Assembly: GCA_900556095.1 (NCBI GenBank)
Contig: USNU01000107.1
Span: 1-5,812 of the forward strand
Origin: an uncultured Bacteroidales bacterium
GTDB lineage: Bacteria > Bacteroidota > Bacteroidia > Bacteroidales > Paludibacteraceae
Reading direction: 5' to 3'
Length of the DNA: 5,812 nt
This document shows, one piece after another, positions 1 through 5,812 of the stretch. Every line of letters begins with the position of its first letter. Position 1 is the first letter of the stretch. The notes under the pieces were generated by a model. That model did no database searches. It worked only from the letters and a program-made list of their open reading frames with translations, and was not told the origin of the DNA. Both the position numbers and the translations under genes were made by a program.

Positions 1-258
1 GAGGGCAAAGAGGTGGTGCAACTCTATGTCTCTGATCGCAAGTCATCGCTTGTCCGCCCCGTCAAAGAACTGAAAGCCTTTGAGAAAATATCTTTGCAAC
101 CGGGTGAAACAAAGACCGTATATTTCACCATTACCGATGATATGCTCTCCTATTTTGAGCCTGACTTGCACAAATGGACGCTCGAATCCGGTACTTTCGA
201 CCTTCTCATTGGTAGCAGTAGTGCCGCCATTCATGCCTCCCTTCCTTACAAACGATAG
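1..258 (+). CDS. Glycoside hydrolase family 3 (beta-glucosidase-like), C-terminal part only
   Basis: The reading frame is open at base 1 and ends at TAG 256-258, giving the last 85 residues of a protein that starts outside the window. The fragment matches the fibronectin type III-like domain that closes many GH3 enzymes: VVQLYVSD near the start, then VRPVKELKAFEKI, LQPGETKTV, and a final GTFDLLIGSSS strand. In GH3 proteins this domain follows the (beta/alpha)8 and alpha/beta-sandwich catalytic domains, which hold the nucleophile and acid/base residues; neither is visible here. The family hydrolyses terminal beta-linked glucose, xylose or related sugars from oligosaccharides, and in Bacteroidales it is often periplasmic, but substrate and location cannot be read from this tail. 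The gene converges on the minus-strand repeat-protein gene and is followed by a strong terminator. Family assignment is firm; a bglX-type name would be a guess. Confidence 0.9.
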   Translation, partial: EGKEVVQLYVSDRKSSLVRPVKELKAFEKISLQPGETKTVYFTITDDMLSYFEPDLHKWTLESGTFDLLIGSSSAAIHASLPYKR

Positions 259-391
259 TCAAATCAAGGTACAATAAAAATACGTGTTGTTTCTTTGGAA
301 CAGGCTGCCGGACATTCATCGGGCAGCCTGTTCTTTTGTTGTTATGACAAAATGTTTCGTATCGTCAGAGAATAATGGGCTAACGTTGTTC
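259..391. other. Convergent intergenic gap
   Basis: This 133-base spacer separates the 3' ends of the GH3 gene (plus) and the repeat-protein gene (minus). Apart from the terminator hairpin at 298-343 I see nothing that supports a gene, a small RNA or a second clear terminator. For the minus-strand operon there is only a weak GAGAA/TTCTC pairing just past its stop, which is too short to call. Confidence 0.7.
298..343 (+). terminator. Rho-independent terminator after the GH3 gene
   Basis: A perfect 12-bp inverted repeat, GAACAGGCTGCC (298-309) and GGCAGCCTGTTC (322-333), encloses a 12-nt loop and is followed by TTTTGTTGTT (334-343). It lies 40 nt past the GH3 stop and is oriented to end plus-strand transcription. 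Read on the minus strand the same hairpin lacks a U-tract (it is followed by CAAAGAAACAAC), so any bidirectional action on the convergent operon would be weaker. Confidence 0.9.
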
Positions 392-2485
392 TCAATTTTT
401 CGTTCCGCCTATTCGCCTTCCTGTCGTATCATAAATTACGCCATTTCGTACAATATATATCTGATTACCTATCAGTATCTTATAGGTGGCAGATGTGTCG
501 GCTCCCTCTCCTATATAAGTAGGTGTACCGTGTCCGCCTACAAACAGGGCAATATAGGTCTTGTTTCCTTTTACTTGTACTTTGCGTGGGTTGTCCGTGT
601 TGCCGTCGTCCCATTGTAGGAATCGGTTACTGCCTTTCGGAGTGGCACTTATTACGGCTATGGCGTTGGGGGCATATATACCGCCGCCGCTTACTTGTCC
701 CATATCGGGCGTGGCACTCTGTACGGTTATAGTATAGCGGATAGCCTCGAAATAGGCGGTAAAGAGAGTGTCTGAAGTAAGGCGCACTTTACGCTCTATG
801 TCCGTATTATAGTCCGACCAGCGCACAAAGCGGTAACCGTCTTCGGGTATTGCACGCAGCATCACATCGGTGCGATAGGGATAATTGCCGCCGCCTGTTA
901 CACGTCCGATCATTGTGTCTGCCGGCATGGCGGTCAGATTGAATACTTTCGGTGCAAAGAACGCAGTATAAGTAGTGTCTTGGACGGCAACCACAGTGCG
1001 TACTGCGTCTTCGTCACCATCGCTCCAACGTGCAAAACTATAGCCATAGGTGGCTTTAGCGCCAATCTTTACCCGTTTACCCTCAACGCATATTGCCGAA
1101 CCATAAGCTTTGCCCATCGTTTTATTGGCTGACACGGCATGGATATGTACGGCTTTCATTGCGGGGTCATCGGGGTGCAGTGGATCGAAATCGTCATCAG
1201 GGGCAGAAAGGGCTTTTGCGGTCAGTATGACATCTTTCGTACCAATGGTATATGTGAGTTCTGTTGTGGTGGAAAGCAGCGAATCCCCCTCGTACCATCC
1301 GTCAAACACATAACCTACAGCCACAGCGGCACGTAGGGGAAGGATGGTTCCTGCAGGATAGGTTCGTCCCGAACTGAAGTTAAACGTTACCGCTTCCTCG
1401 GGGGTGGAAACCAGTTCCAGTCGGCTGTGAATAATCCGTCTTGCCCGCAGGGTAAACGTCGCATCTTTTTTCTCAACAATATAGGAAAATGCAGTGGTCG
1501 GTGCTACCGGCTCATCGTCTTTGTACCAGCCTTCAAATACATAATCCGCATTCATGGTGGCGCGGATAATCAGTGTGTCCCCCTCTGGGTATCTGTCTTC
1601 CGTGGGAAGGTTCAGTTCTGCTGCCCCGTCTGGCTCGCAAACCAAACGTACTATACTGGTCAGTTCTGTGGCAGGGTCATCGGGGTGATGCGGATCAAAA
1701 TCGAACACTGCCACAAATGCGGCATCGTAATCCCCAACCGTATAAGTGAATGTGGCTTGATCGGTGTAGTAATCTCCGTTGAGCGTCCAGTGCGAGAATA
1801 CATAATCCGCATAGGCGGTGGCGGATATCTCCACCATCTCGCCGTTGGTATATCGTCCGCCGGAGGTGGACACTTCTCCCGCTTGTGTATCATCGGGCGA
1901 AATGGAAATAGTATAATGGGGTGTATGGGTGAAAAATGCCGTCAGGGTAACATCTTCGGCTCCCATCGTGTAGGTGCACTCCTTTTCGTGTGAATAGATT
2001 TGTCCGTCAAGCGACCAGTATAGGAAATGATAGTCGGTATTTGGCGTGCAACCTATATTCACCACGTTGTTCGGGTAGTAATCCCCTGCGCCGACCAACG
2101 TAGCGGCTCCTGTCGGATTTGTCAAAAGGTGCAGACGGTGTGTCGCTATTTGTGTCAGGTGTGCCACAAAAGTTGTGTTTTTAGGCGTGACGGTATAGGT
2201 GAATTGGGTATCTTCGGAGCAACGTACACCATCCTGTGTCCAATACTCGAACTGGTAACTTTCCGCAGGTGTACAGCCGATGAGGACGCTTGCGCCTATG
2301 GCAAACGTACCTCCCTCGGATACTGTCGCACTTTCTGCCGGATCGACACCTACGCTTACCTTGTATGCGGTAGCGGGGTCGGGCGGCAAGATAGGGTCGA
2401 AATCGTCCTCCTGCTGCGCTCGCACAGGTAAAGTTCCCAAGAGCGCAACAAAGCACAGGTATATGATGAAACGATATTTCTTCAT
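392..2485 (-). CDS. Secreted protein with eight InlB B-repeat/Flg_new-like units
   Basis: Complete 697-residue protein, ATG at 2485 and TGA at 392. Residues 1-23 form a signal peptide (basic MKKYR, hydrophobic core, LPVRA cleavage site before QQ); the lone Cys11 sits inside the core and is no lipobox. The mature part is eight beta-repeats of about 65-73 residues, roughly at 41-113, 117-186, 191-262, 279-348, 355-425, 446-511, 515-579 and 584-648. Units share an aromatic-W core (YxFxxW) and end in a TYTV...AFF-type strand, as in InlB B-repeat/Flg_new domains of surface proteins. An 11-residue spacer, DFDPxxPxDPA, occurs at 28-38, 262-272 and 432-442. The C-terminus (IYIVRNGVIYDTTG, 675-688) resembles short conserved tails of many Bacteroidales exported proteins. 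No catalytic motif is visible; adhesion or surface binding is inference. It lies 10 nt after the LRR gene, probably in one operon. Confidence 0.87.
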   Translation of the reverse strand: MKKYRFIIYLCFVALLGTLPVRAQQEDDFDPILPPDPATAYKVSVGVDPAESATVSEGGTFAIGASVLIGCTPAESYQFEYWTQDGVRCSEDTQFTYTVTPKNTTFVAHLTQIATHRLHLLTNPTGAATLVGAGDYYPNNVVNIGCTPNTDYHFLYWSLDGQIYSHEKECTYTMGAEDVTLTAFFTHTPHYTISISPDDTQAGEVSTSGGRYTNGEMVEISATAYADYVFSHWTLNGDYYTDQATFTYTVGDYDAAFVAVFDFDPHHPDDPATELTSIVRLVCEPDGAAELNLPTEDRYPEGDTLIIRATMNADYVFEGWYKDDEPVAPTTAFSYIVEKKDATFTLRARRIIHSRLELVSTPEEAVTFNFSSGRTYPAGTILPLRAAVAVGYVFDGWYEGDSLLSTTTELTYTIGTKDVILTAKALSAPDDDFDPLHPDDPAMKAVHIHAVSANKTMGKAYGSAICVEGKRVKIGAKATYGYSFARWSDGDEDAVRTVVAVQDTTYTAFFAPKVFNLTAMPADTMIGRVTGGGNYPYRTDVMLRAIPEDGYRFVRWSDYNTDIERKVRLTSDTLFTAYFEAIRYTITVQSATPDMGQVSGGGIYAPNAIAVISATPKGSNRFLQWDDGNTDNPRKVQVKGNKTYIALFVGGHGTPTYIGEGADTSATYKILIGNQIYIVRNGVIYDTTGRRIGGTKN
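395..481 (-). other. C-terminal tail motif of the repeat protein
   Basis: Residues 669-697 hold KILIGNQ, IYIVRNGVIYDTTG and RRIGG before the stop. From memory of the families, many Bacteroidales exported proteins end in a similar K-x-x-x-(D/N)G-x-x-(Y/F)-I-x-R-(D/N)G-x-x-Y-x-x-x-G pattern, sometimes annotated as T9SS/Por-like tails. A role in secretion or surface anchoring is inference. Confidence 0.5.
542..1150 (-). repeat. InlB/Flg_new-like repeats 6-8 (RWSDG subtype)
   Basis: Three shorter repeats of about 65 residues (446-511, 515-579, 584-648) share FxRWSD or FLQWDDG, a following N/DTD segment, R-x-V strands and a final TYTAFF/LFTAYF/TYIALF strand. Their G-x-V-x-GGG-x-Y early strand (GRVTGGGNY, GQVSGGGIY) sets repeats 7 and 8 apart from repeats 1-5. 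This is the subtype most like classic bacterial Flg_new/InlB-like repeats. Confidence 0.75.
1160..1192 (-). repeat. Spacer DFDPxxPxDPA, copy 3
   Basis: This stretch encodes DFDPLHPDDPA (residues 432-442) between repeats 5 and 6. It differs from copy 2 at one residue. On the DNA it shares a GGGTCATCGGGGTG core (plus-strand reading) with copy 2. Confidence 0.85.
1670..1702 (-). repeat. Spacer DFDPxxPxDPA, copy 2
   Basis: This stretch encodes DFDPHHPDDPA (residues 262-272) between repeats 3 and 4. Together with copy 3 it brackets the two-repeat middle block. Confidence 0.85.
2372..2404 (-). repeat. Spacer DFDPxxPxDPA, copy 1
   Basis: This stretch encodes DFDPILPPDPA (residues 28-38), directly after the predicted mature N-terminus QQED and before repeat 1. 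It is the most diverged of the three copies, but keeps every fixed position of the motif. Confidence 0.8.
2417..2485 (-). other. Signal peptide of the repeat protein (residues 1-23)
   Basis: The first 23 codons encode MKKYR followed by a hydrophobic stretch (FIIYLCFVALLG) and LPVRA, a signal peptidase I type site with cleavage expected between Ala23 and Gln24. This supports ATG 2485 as the true start and export by Sec. Confidence 0.85.
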
Positions 2486-2498
2486 TACCGGTACCTTA
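2486..2498 (-). promoter_or_regulatory. Short intergenic junction with a modest ribosome-binding site
   Basis: On the minus strand the LRR gene's TAA (2498-2496) runs into GG to make TAAGG, which ends 8 nt before the ATG at 2485. This is a modest Shine-Dalgarno-like match overlapping the upstream stop; Bacteroidota often rely little on such sites. With only 10 nt between the genes there is no room for a promoter, which favours cotranscription and perhaps coupled translation. Confidence 0.55.
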
Positions 2499-2843
2499 TT
2501 TTACTATATATTTTTCTGCATTGCTGCCTGCTACAACCATATATACGCCTGCCGGTAACGGCAACAGACCGTTTTCTACACCGCTGGCAACCAACATTCC
2601 TGCTGCGTTATATATTGTTATAGGCTTGTTCCCCTGTATATATAGTCCGTTTTCGGCGGGGACTACACGTACATCATTGGTTGCATTGTCAATGTCTTGT
2701 GGAATACGGCTGCGCACAAGGGCAAAACGGCTTGTGTGCATACCTGCGCTTGCGGAGAATATATAATCGCCGTCGGCAAAATCATGCAGGCGGTCTTGGT
2801 CGCGGTCAAGCAGGTAGAAGGCGGTGTCCATACGTGCTGTGGA
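2496..2843 (-). pseudogene. Detached C-terminal part of the LRR protein with T9SS-type sorting domain
   Basis: In the frame next to the LRR frame, from 2843 to TAA 2496-2498, 115 codons continue the protein: STARMDTAFYLLDRD, then HDFADGDYIFSASAG, then ALVRSRI. The end (about 2499-2672) contains VRVVPAENGLYIQG, ITIYNAAGMLVASG, LPAGVYMVV and KYIVK. That last pattern fits the Por secretion/T9SS type A-like C-terminal sorting domain (IYNxxG...LPAGVYxV...K), which directs outer-membrane translocation and surface attachment. A first ATG occurs at 2831, but nothing like a ribosome-binding site precedes it, so separate translation is unlikely. It belongs to the LRR gene; one missing base, or two extra bases, near 2843-2845 would explain the split. 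Confidence 0.8.
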
Positions 2844-5812
2844 AAGAGTGTTCCCGCCTTGGGCAGACGCACGCCCAATTCAATCGTTCCCGTACCCATC
2901 GGACGTTCATTGATGGCATACTCTATATTCTCATTGTCGTAGGAGAAGATCTGTGGCACGCCGTTGTCCGTCGTCAAAAATTTTGCAGCGTCCGCCCCAA
3001 GGTCATACCCCAAACCTGCCCCGTCGTTAATCACGATGCGGGTGTTGTCGCTCGCCGTTTCCGATGCCAGTATCAGGTTGATTATTGCACGCTCTTTGTC
3101 TTGCTTTGGTGTGCGTCCTGCTACTTGTCTGCGCTGCTTGTGTTGTTCGTCCATCTGTTGTTTGGTCATCGCCTTGCTGCGGTCAAAGGCCAATTTCGCA
3201 TCTTTCTCCTCGGCGTTTTGCAGGAAGAATCCCTCGTAGGGCGAGAAATAGTACTCGTCATCGCCGGGGCGCACGGTGCGGTAGTTGCCTGTCGCCACAT
3301 CCCATATCGTGATAGGTGCGGTGGTGTTAAGGTCCTCGATATTGTAGTACCCGAGGAACGGGTTGGAAGCATAGTTCCAACTCTTGTTATTTGCCTTGTC
3401 CGATGGGAAGAACTTCAAAATAATCTGTTCTATTAGGCTGCAGAAATCGGGTGAAGGTACCACTATGGATATGTCGCCGCTTGTTGCAAAGTTGAATTGG
3501 AAGATATATCCGTGTCCGGGGTATAGATATTCCTGATCTTTCGGCACGCGTTTCCAGCCCGTAGTGTCGCGATCGGCGCGTATCTGCCCGTCGTACTCGT
3601 AAATGACGTACTTCGCATTTGCATATATATCATCTATGCGCACCTCAAACGGGAAACCTAAGAAATACCATTTCTTACCCATAATGGTAATGTTCTGTAT
3701 CAGCGAGTCCACACGCAGGTTGCACCCCGCAATTACTGCTCCCCATGCCTCGTCGCCGTCGCTGCCGATCACTATATTGCCTATCCCAGTGGTGTCGCAT
3801 ACGCCTTCTTCCACTGTCAATCCCGCACCCGGATATAGCATTGCATTAGGGTTCCCCTTTAGGGGATCGTCTTCGCAACGTATAGTGATGTCTCCTGTTC
3901 CATAGAAATCGTCATATACAAAATCCTTGTCCATTCGCTTGCGGTGAATAAACTGCGACCATTGTGTGTCGTATAGGTATTTCATCTCCGTATCTTCTAC
4001 ATTGGGTACATAGAGTGTCGCATTGGCGTTCGCATAGGGCGAGAACGTGTTCTGCCCGATTTTAAACGGGTCAAATAGGTAACTATATACGCTTTTTACT
4101 TGGCAGTCCTTGAACGCATAGTCTTCTATATTTGTTACCAGACCGGGTATATCTACATTGCGCAGATTCGTACAGTCTGCAAACGCATGATGCCCGATCT
4201 TCGTCAGTTTCTTCGGAAATTGTACATTATCCAAGTTCGTGCACACTATAAACGCATTTGACGGCACCTCGGTCAGCGTGTTCGGCATCGCTACAAACTT
4301 CAGCCCCGTGCAGTACGCAAAAGCCAACGTGTCTAATGCTGTCAGGTGCGGCGGCAAAATAATCGTATCCAATAAACAATGATTGAAAGCACCTGTCTCT
4401 ATCTTTCTAATACTATCCCCGAGAATAGAGACGTCTCGCAGGTTGTTATTTCCCGCAAAAGCGTATCGGGAGATAGTTGTCAACTTGGAGTCCTTGGGAA
4501 TGATTAGTGTCTGCAATAAACCACCTGACTCAGGCGCATTAGCGGCGTTATACACCAGATTGGAGTGAGCGTTGTCGTAATAACGGGTATAGTAACCGCC
4601 TCCTCCATCTCCGCCTCCGGCGAAGGCTTTTTCACCTATGGTCTTTACATTTGCGGGCAGCGATACAGACAGCAGTCCCGTCCCCTGAAATGCCGATTTG
4701 CCGATTGTGGTGAGCGTCTCGGGGAGCGTTAGGGTGCTGAGTGCCGAGCAACCTAAAAACGTGCTGTCGCCTACTGCTTGCAAATTCTCCGGTAGCACCA
4801 CCTCGCGCAAATAGGCGGCGTTAAACACATTCTGCTCTATCCAAACCACGCTGTTGGGCAACACGGCTTTGCGGATATGCGTCCCCGTACCGGTAAAAGA
4901 ATATGCCGTCAGGGTGTCTTGTTTCGAGTGATACCCTTTGGTGTATTCGTGGTTGTTGGCTACTATATGTGCGTCTCGCAGGTCTATATCCAGCAGGTTC
5001 GGCATCTGGTTACGCATCATCATTATGTCGTAGCCGTTGATTGTGCCGCTGACGGTCAGTGAGGTAATCTTTTGCATACTGTCCACCCCCAATGTCTGCT
5101 GCAATGCCGATTTGTCGGACATCGCTTCCAAATGAACCGTGGCTGCAGTACCATTTTTCGGTACGATAAATTGATAGTCCGACCACGCCGCTTTATATAC
5201 ATCTACATTCGGTACAAAAAATATCGTATTTCCCCTGAATGCATCCTGTTCCAGGATAGCAGGCGTATTGCCTGATACCGTAACGGATAATATCTGCGAA
5301 GTAAATGCATTTTTCCCGATACTTGTTACACTTTCGGGAAGCGTAATCTCCGATAATGCAGAGCAACCATAAAAAGCCTGTTCGCCTATACTGACTATAT
5401 TTTTCGATAAGTGTATCGACTGTAAGGCGTAGCAACCTTCAAAAGTACGACCATCAATGGTAGTCACATTTTTCGGTATTGTGATGGATCTTAGTGACCG
5501 GCATTGATAAAAAGCCAGTTCGACAATGGATGTCAGGCTCTTTGGTAAATCAATGGTTTCCAAAGATGTACAATACTCAAAAGCGGAACTGCCGATAGTG
5601 GTTACACCTTCTGGTATTTTAACCGATGCCAATGAGAAACAATCCTCAAAAGTACGCGTCTGAATCGCCGTTACGCCTTGCGGTATCTCTATTTCCGTCA
5701 GGTTCGAACAACCCACAAAGGCAAAATCATGGATAGCCGTGATACTGTTTGGCAACGAGACGGATTGCAGCGAGGTGCAATTCCCGAAAGCACGTTCCCC
5801 TATCTTAGTAAC
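2663..5812 (-). CDS. BspA-like leucine-rich-repeat (LRR_5) surface protein, 5' end outside window, frameshifted near 3' end
   Basis: The frame is open at 5812 (first codons VTKIGERAF), so the N-terminus and signal peptide are missing; the TTG at 5755 lies inside an LRR and is not the start. Numbering visible residues from the edge: LRR block 1 at 1-173 with 23-residue units (LPxxVTxIGxxAFxxCxxLxxI), cap IFFVPNV...W at 197-217, a header-like LTVSGTINGYD...LLDIDLRDAHIV at 252-284, LRR block 2 at 318-578, cap LYVPNV...W at 600-622, a beta-rich region with KKWYFLGFPFEV at 713-724, and a Lys/Gln-rich charged linker near 865-908. BspA-like LRR_5 proteins are surface adhesins or binding proteins in Bacteroidota. 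The real frame holds to about residue 990 (TTT at 2845-2843); the last 59 codons to the stop at 2663 are an out-of-frame tail. The proper C-terminus lies at 2496-2843. Confidence 0.88.
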   Translation of the reverse strand, partial: VTKIGERAFGNCTSLQSVSLPNSITAIHDFAFVGCSNLTEIEIPQGVTAIQTRTFEDCFSLASVKIPEGVTTIGSSAFEYCTSLETIDLPKSLTSIVELAFYQCRSLRSITIPKNVTTIDGRTFEGCYALQSIHLSKNIVSIGEQAFYGCSALSEITLPESVTSIGKNAFTSQILSVTVSGNTPAILEQDAFRGNTIFFVPNVDVYKAAWSDYQFIVPKNGTAATVHLEAMSDKSALQQTLGVDSMQKITSLTVSGTINGYDIMMMRNQMPNLLDIDLRDAHIVANNHEYTKGYHSKQDTLTAYSFTGTGTHIRKAVLPNSVVWIEQNVFNAAYLREVVLPENLQAVGDSTFLGCSALSTLTLPETLTTIGKSAFQGTGLLSVSLPANVKTIGEKAFAGGGDGGGGYYTRYYDNAHSNLVYNAANAPESGGLLQTLIIPKDSKLTTISRYAFAGNNNLRDVSILGDSIRKIETGAFNHCLLDTIILPPHLTALDTLAFAYCTGLKFVAMPNTLTEVPSNAFIVCTNLDNVQFPKKLTKIGHHAFADCTNLRNVDIPGLVTNIEDYAFKDCQVKSVYSYLFDPFKIGQNTFSPYANANATLYVPNVEDTEMKYLYDTQWSQFIHRKRMDKDFVYDDFYGTGDITIRCEDDPLKGNPNAMLYPGAGLTVEEGVCDTTGIGNIVIGSDGDEAWGAVIAGCNLRVDSLIQNITIMGKKWYFLGFPFEVRIDDIYANAKYVIYEYDGQIRADRDTTGWKRVPKDQEYLYPGHGYIFQFNFATSGDISIVVPSPDFCSLIEQIILKFFPSDKANNKSWNYASNPFLGYYNIEDLNTTAPITIWDVATGNYRTVRPGDDEYYFSPYEGFFLQNAEEKDAKLAFDRSKAMTKQQMDEQHKQRRQVAGRTPKQDKERAIINLILASETASDNTRIVINDGAGLGYDLGADAAKFLTTDNGVPQIFSYDNENIEYAINERPMGTGTIELGVRLPKAGTLFPQHVWTPPSTCLTATKTACMILPTAIIYSPQAQVCTQAVLPLCAAVFHKTLTMQPMMYV
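4079..4861 (-). repeat. LRR_5 block 2
   Basis: About nine LRR_5 units of 22-25 residues span visible residues 318-578, for example LPETLTTIGKSAFQG, MPNTLTEVPSNAF and FPKKLTKIGHHAFADCTNL. Spacing is less regular than in block 1, and one unit carries a Gly/Tyr-rich insertion (4520-4618). Confidence 0.88.
5294..5812 (-). repeat. LRR_5 block 1
   Basis: Six full 23-residue repeats run in exact 69-bp register from 5755 to 5342, with a partial unit at each side. Each reads roughly [LI]PxxVTxIxxxAFxxCxxLxxIx. The block continues past the window edge. Copies are diverged at the DNA level; only short words such as TCAAAAGTACG (plus strand) recur. Confidence 0.9.

Larger units (their letters stand above)
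1145..2365 (-). repeat. InlB/Flg_new-like repeats 1-5 (first subtype)
   Basis: Five protein-level repeats of about 70 residues cover residues 41-425 and are grouped 3+2 by the second spacer, with the third spacer after repeat 5. Each has a YxFxxW core, a variable loop, then a TYTV/SYIV/TYTI strand and a D-x-T/A-F-type end. The units are diverged, and I see no long identical DNA copies, so this looks like an old duplication rather than recent amplification. Confidence 0.75.

Noticed and set aside
284..619. Plus-strand open frame of 111 codons
   Set aside because: It runs through the terminator hairpin and antisense into the repeat gene's 3' end, without a ribosome-binding site.
1427..1993. 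Plus-strand open frame of 188 codons
   Set aside because: It lies wholly antisense to the repeat-protein gene, its translation is Cys-rich with no domain or signal, and the opposite strand gives a coherent repeat protein.
2453..2455. Cys11 as a lipoprotein cysteine in the repeat protein
   Set aside because: It is in the middle of the hydrophobic core without a lipobox, and a good signal peptidase I site (VRA before QQ) follows.
2486..2495. Palindromes ACCGGT and GGTACC between the two genes as an operator
   Set aside because: They are only 6-8 bp, overlap the ribosome-binding region, and are easily expected by chance.
2841..2850. Programmed -1 ribosomal frameshifting at the frame break
   Set aside because: The shift direction would fit -1, but the site reads A CTC TTT CCA, which is not an X XXY YYZ slippery heptamer. 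A single-base indel is simpler.
2681..3436. Plus-strand open frame of 251 codons
   Set aside because: It is antisense to the LRR gene's C-terminal half, with low-complexity Arg/Val/Leu-rich content and no recognisable fold; a shadow frame.
5753..5755. TTG as a possible start of the LRR protein
   Set aside because: The same frame stays open to 5812 with a further good LRR unit (TKIGERAFGNCTSL), so the true start is outside the window.
5342..5755. Regular 69-bp periodicity as a CRISPR or tandem DNA repeat
   Set aside because: The period is 23 codons of LRR coding sequence and the copies are diverged in DNA; there are no conserved repeats with unique spacers.

Overview
The window looks like a piece of a Bacteroidales (Bacteroidota) chromosome. 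The evidence is the gene content: a glycoside hydrolase family 3 tail, a BspA-like leucine-rich-repeat (LRR_5) protein ending in a Por/type IX secretion (T9SS) sorting-type domain, and a secreted protein made of InlB B-repeat/Flg_new-like units. The genus cannot be fixed from the sequence. Base composition is near balanced, and Ile-ATA/Tyr-TAT runs (TATATA) are common.

Layout: (1) Bases 1-258, plus strand, hold the last 85 codons of a GH3 beta-glucosidase-type enzyme (fibronectin III-like domain). (2) Bases 259-391 are a convergent intergenic gap with a strong 12-bp-stem terminator at 298-343. (3) Bases 392-2485, minus strand, hold a complete 697-residue secreted protein: signal peptide, eight beta-repeats in blocks of 3+2+3, an 11-residue Asp/Pro-rich spacer before each block, and a short conserved-looking C-terminal motif. 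(4) From 2496 to the right edge, minus strand, lies a long LRR_5 surface protein whose N-terminus is outside the window. It has two LRR blocks with similar capping motifs, a non-LRR beta-rich region, a charged linker and a C-terminal sorting domain.

The two minus-strand genes are 10 nt apart and very probably cotranscribed, LRR gene first. Both appear to encode exported, cell-surface or secreted repeat proteins, so the pair reads as a small surface adhesin/binding-protein operon convergent with a sugar-hydrolase gene. The main anomaly is a reading-frame break near 2843-2845: the LRR frame runs on into 59 unrelated-looking codons (stop at 2663), while the true C-terminal region, including the sorting domain, continues in the neighbouring frame to 2496. 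As read here, the LRR protein would be made without its sorting signal. A real mutation, a sequencing error or (less likely) recoding could explain this.

I see no RNA genes, CRISPR, insertion sequences, phage genes or defence genes. Nothing here convincingly shows an undescribed system; the frameshift and the spacer-punctuated repeat protein are the points most worth checking.
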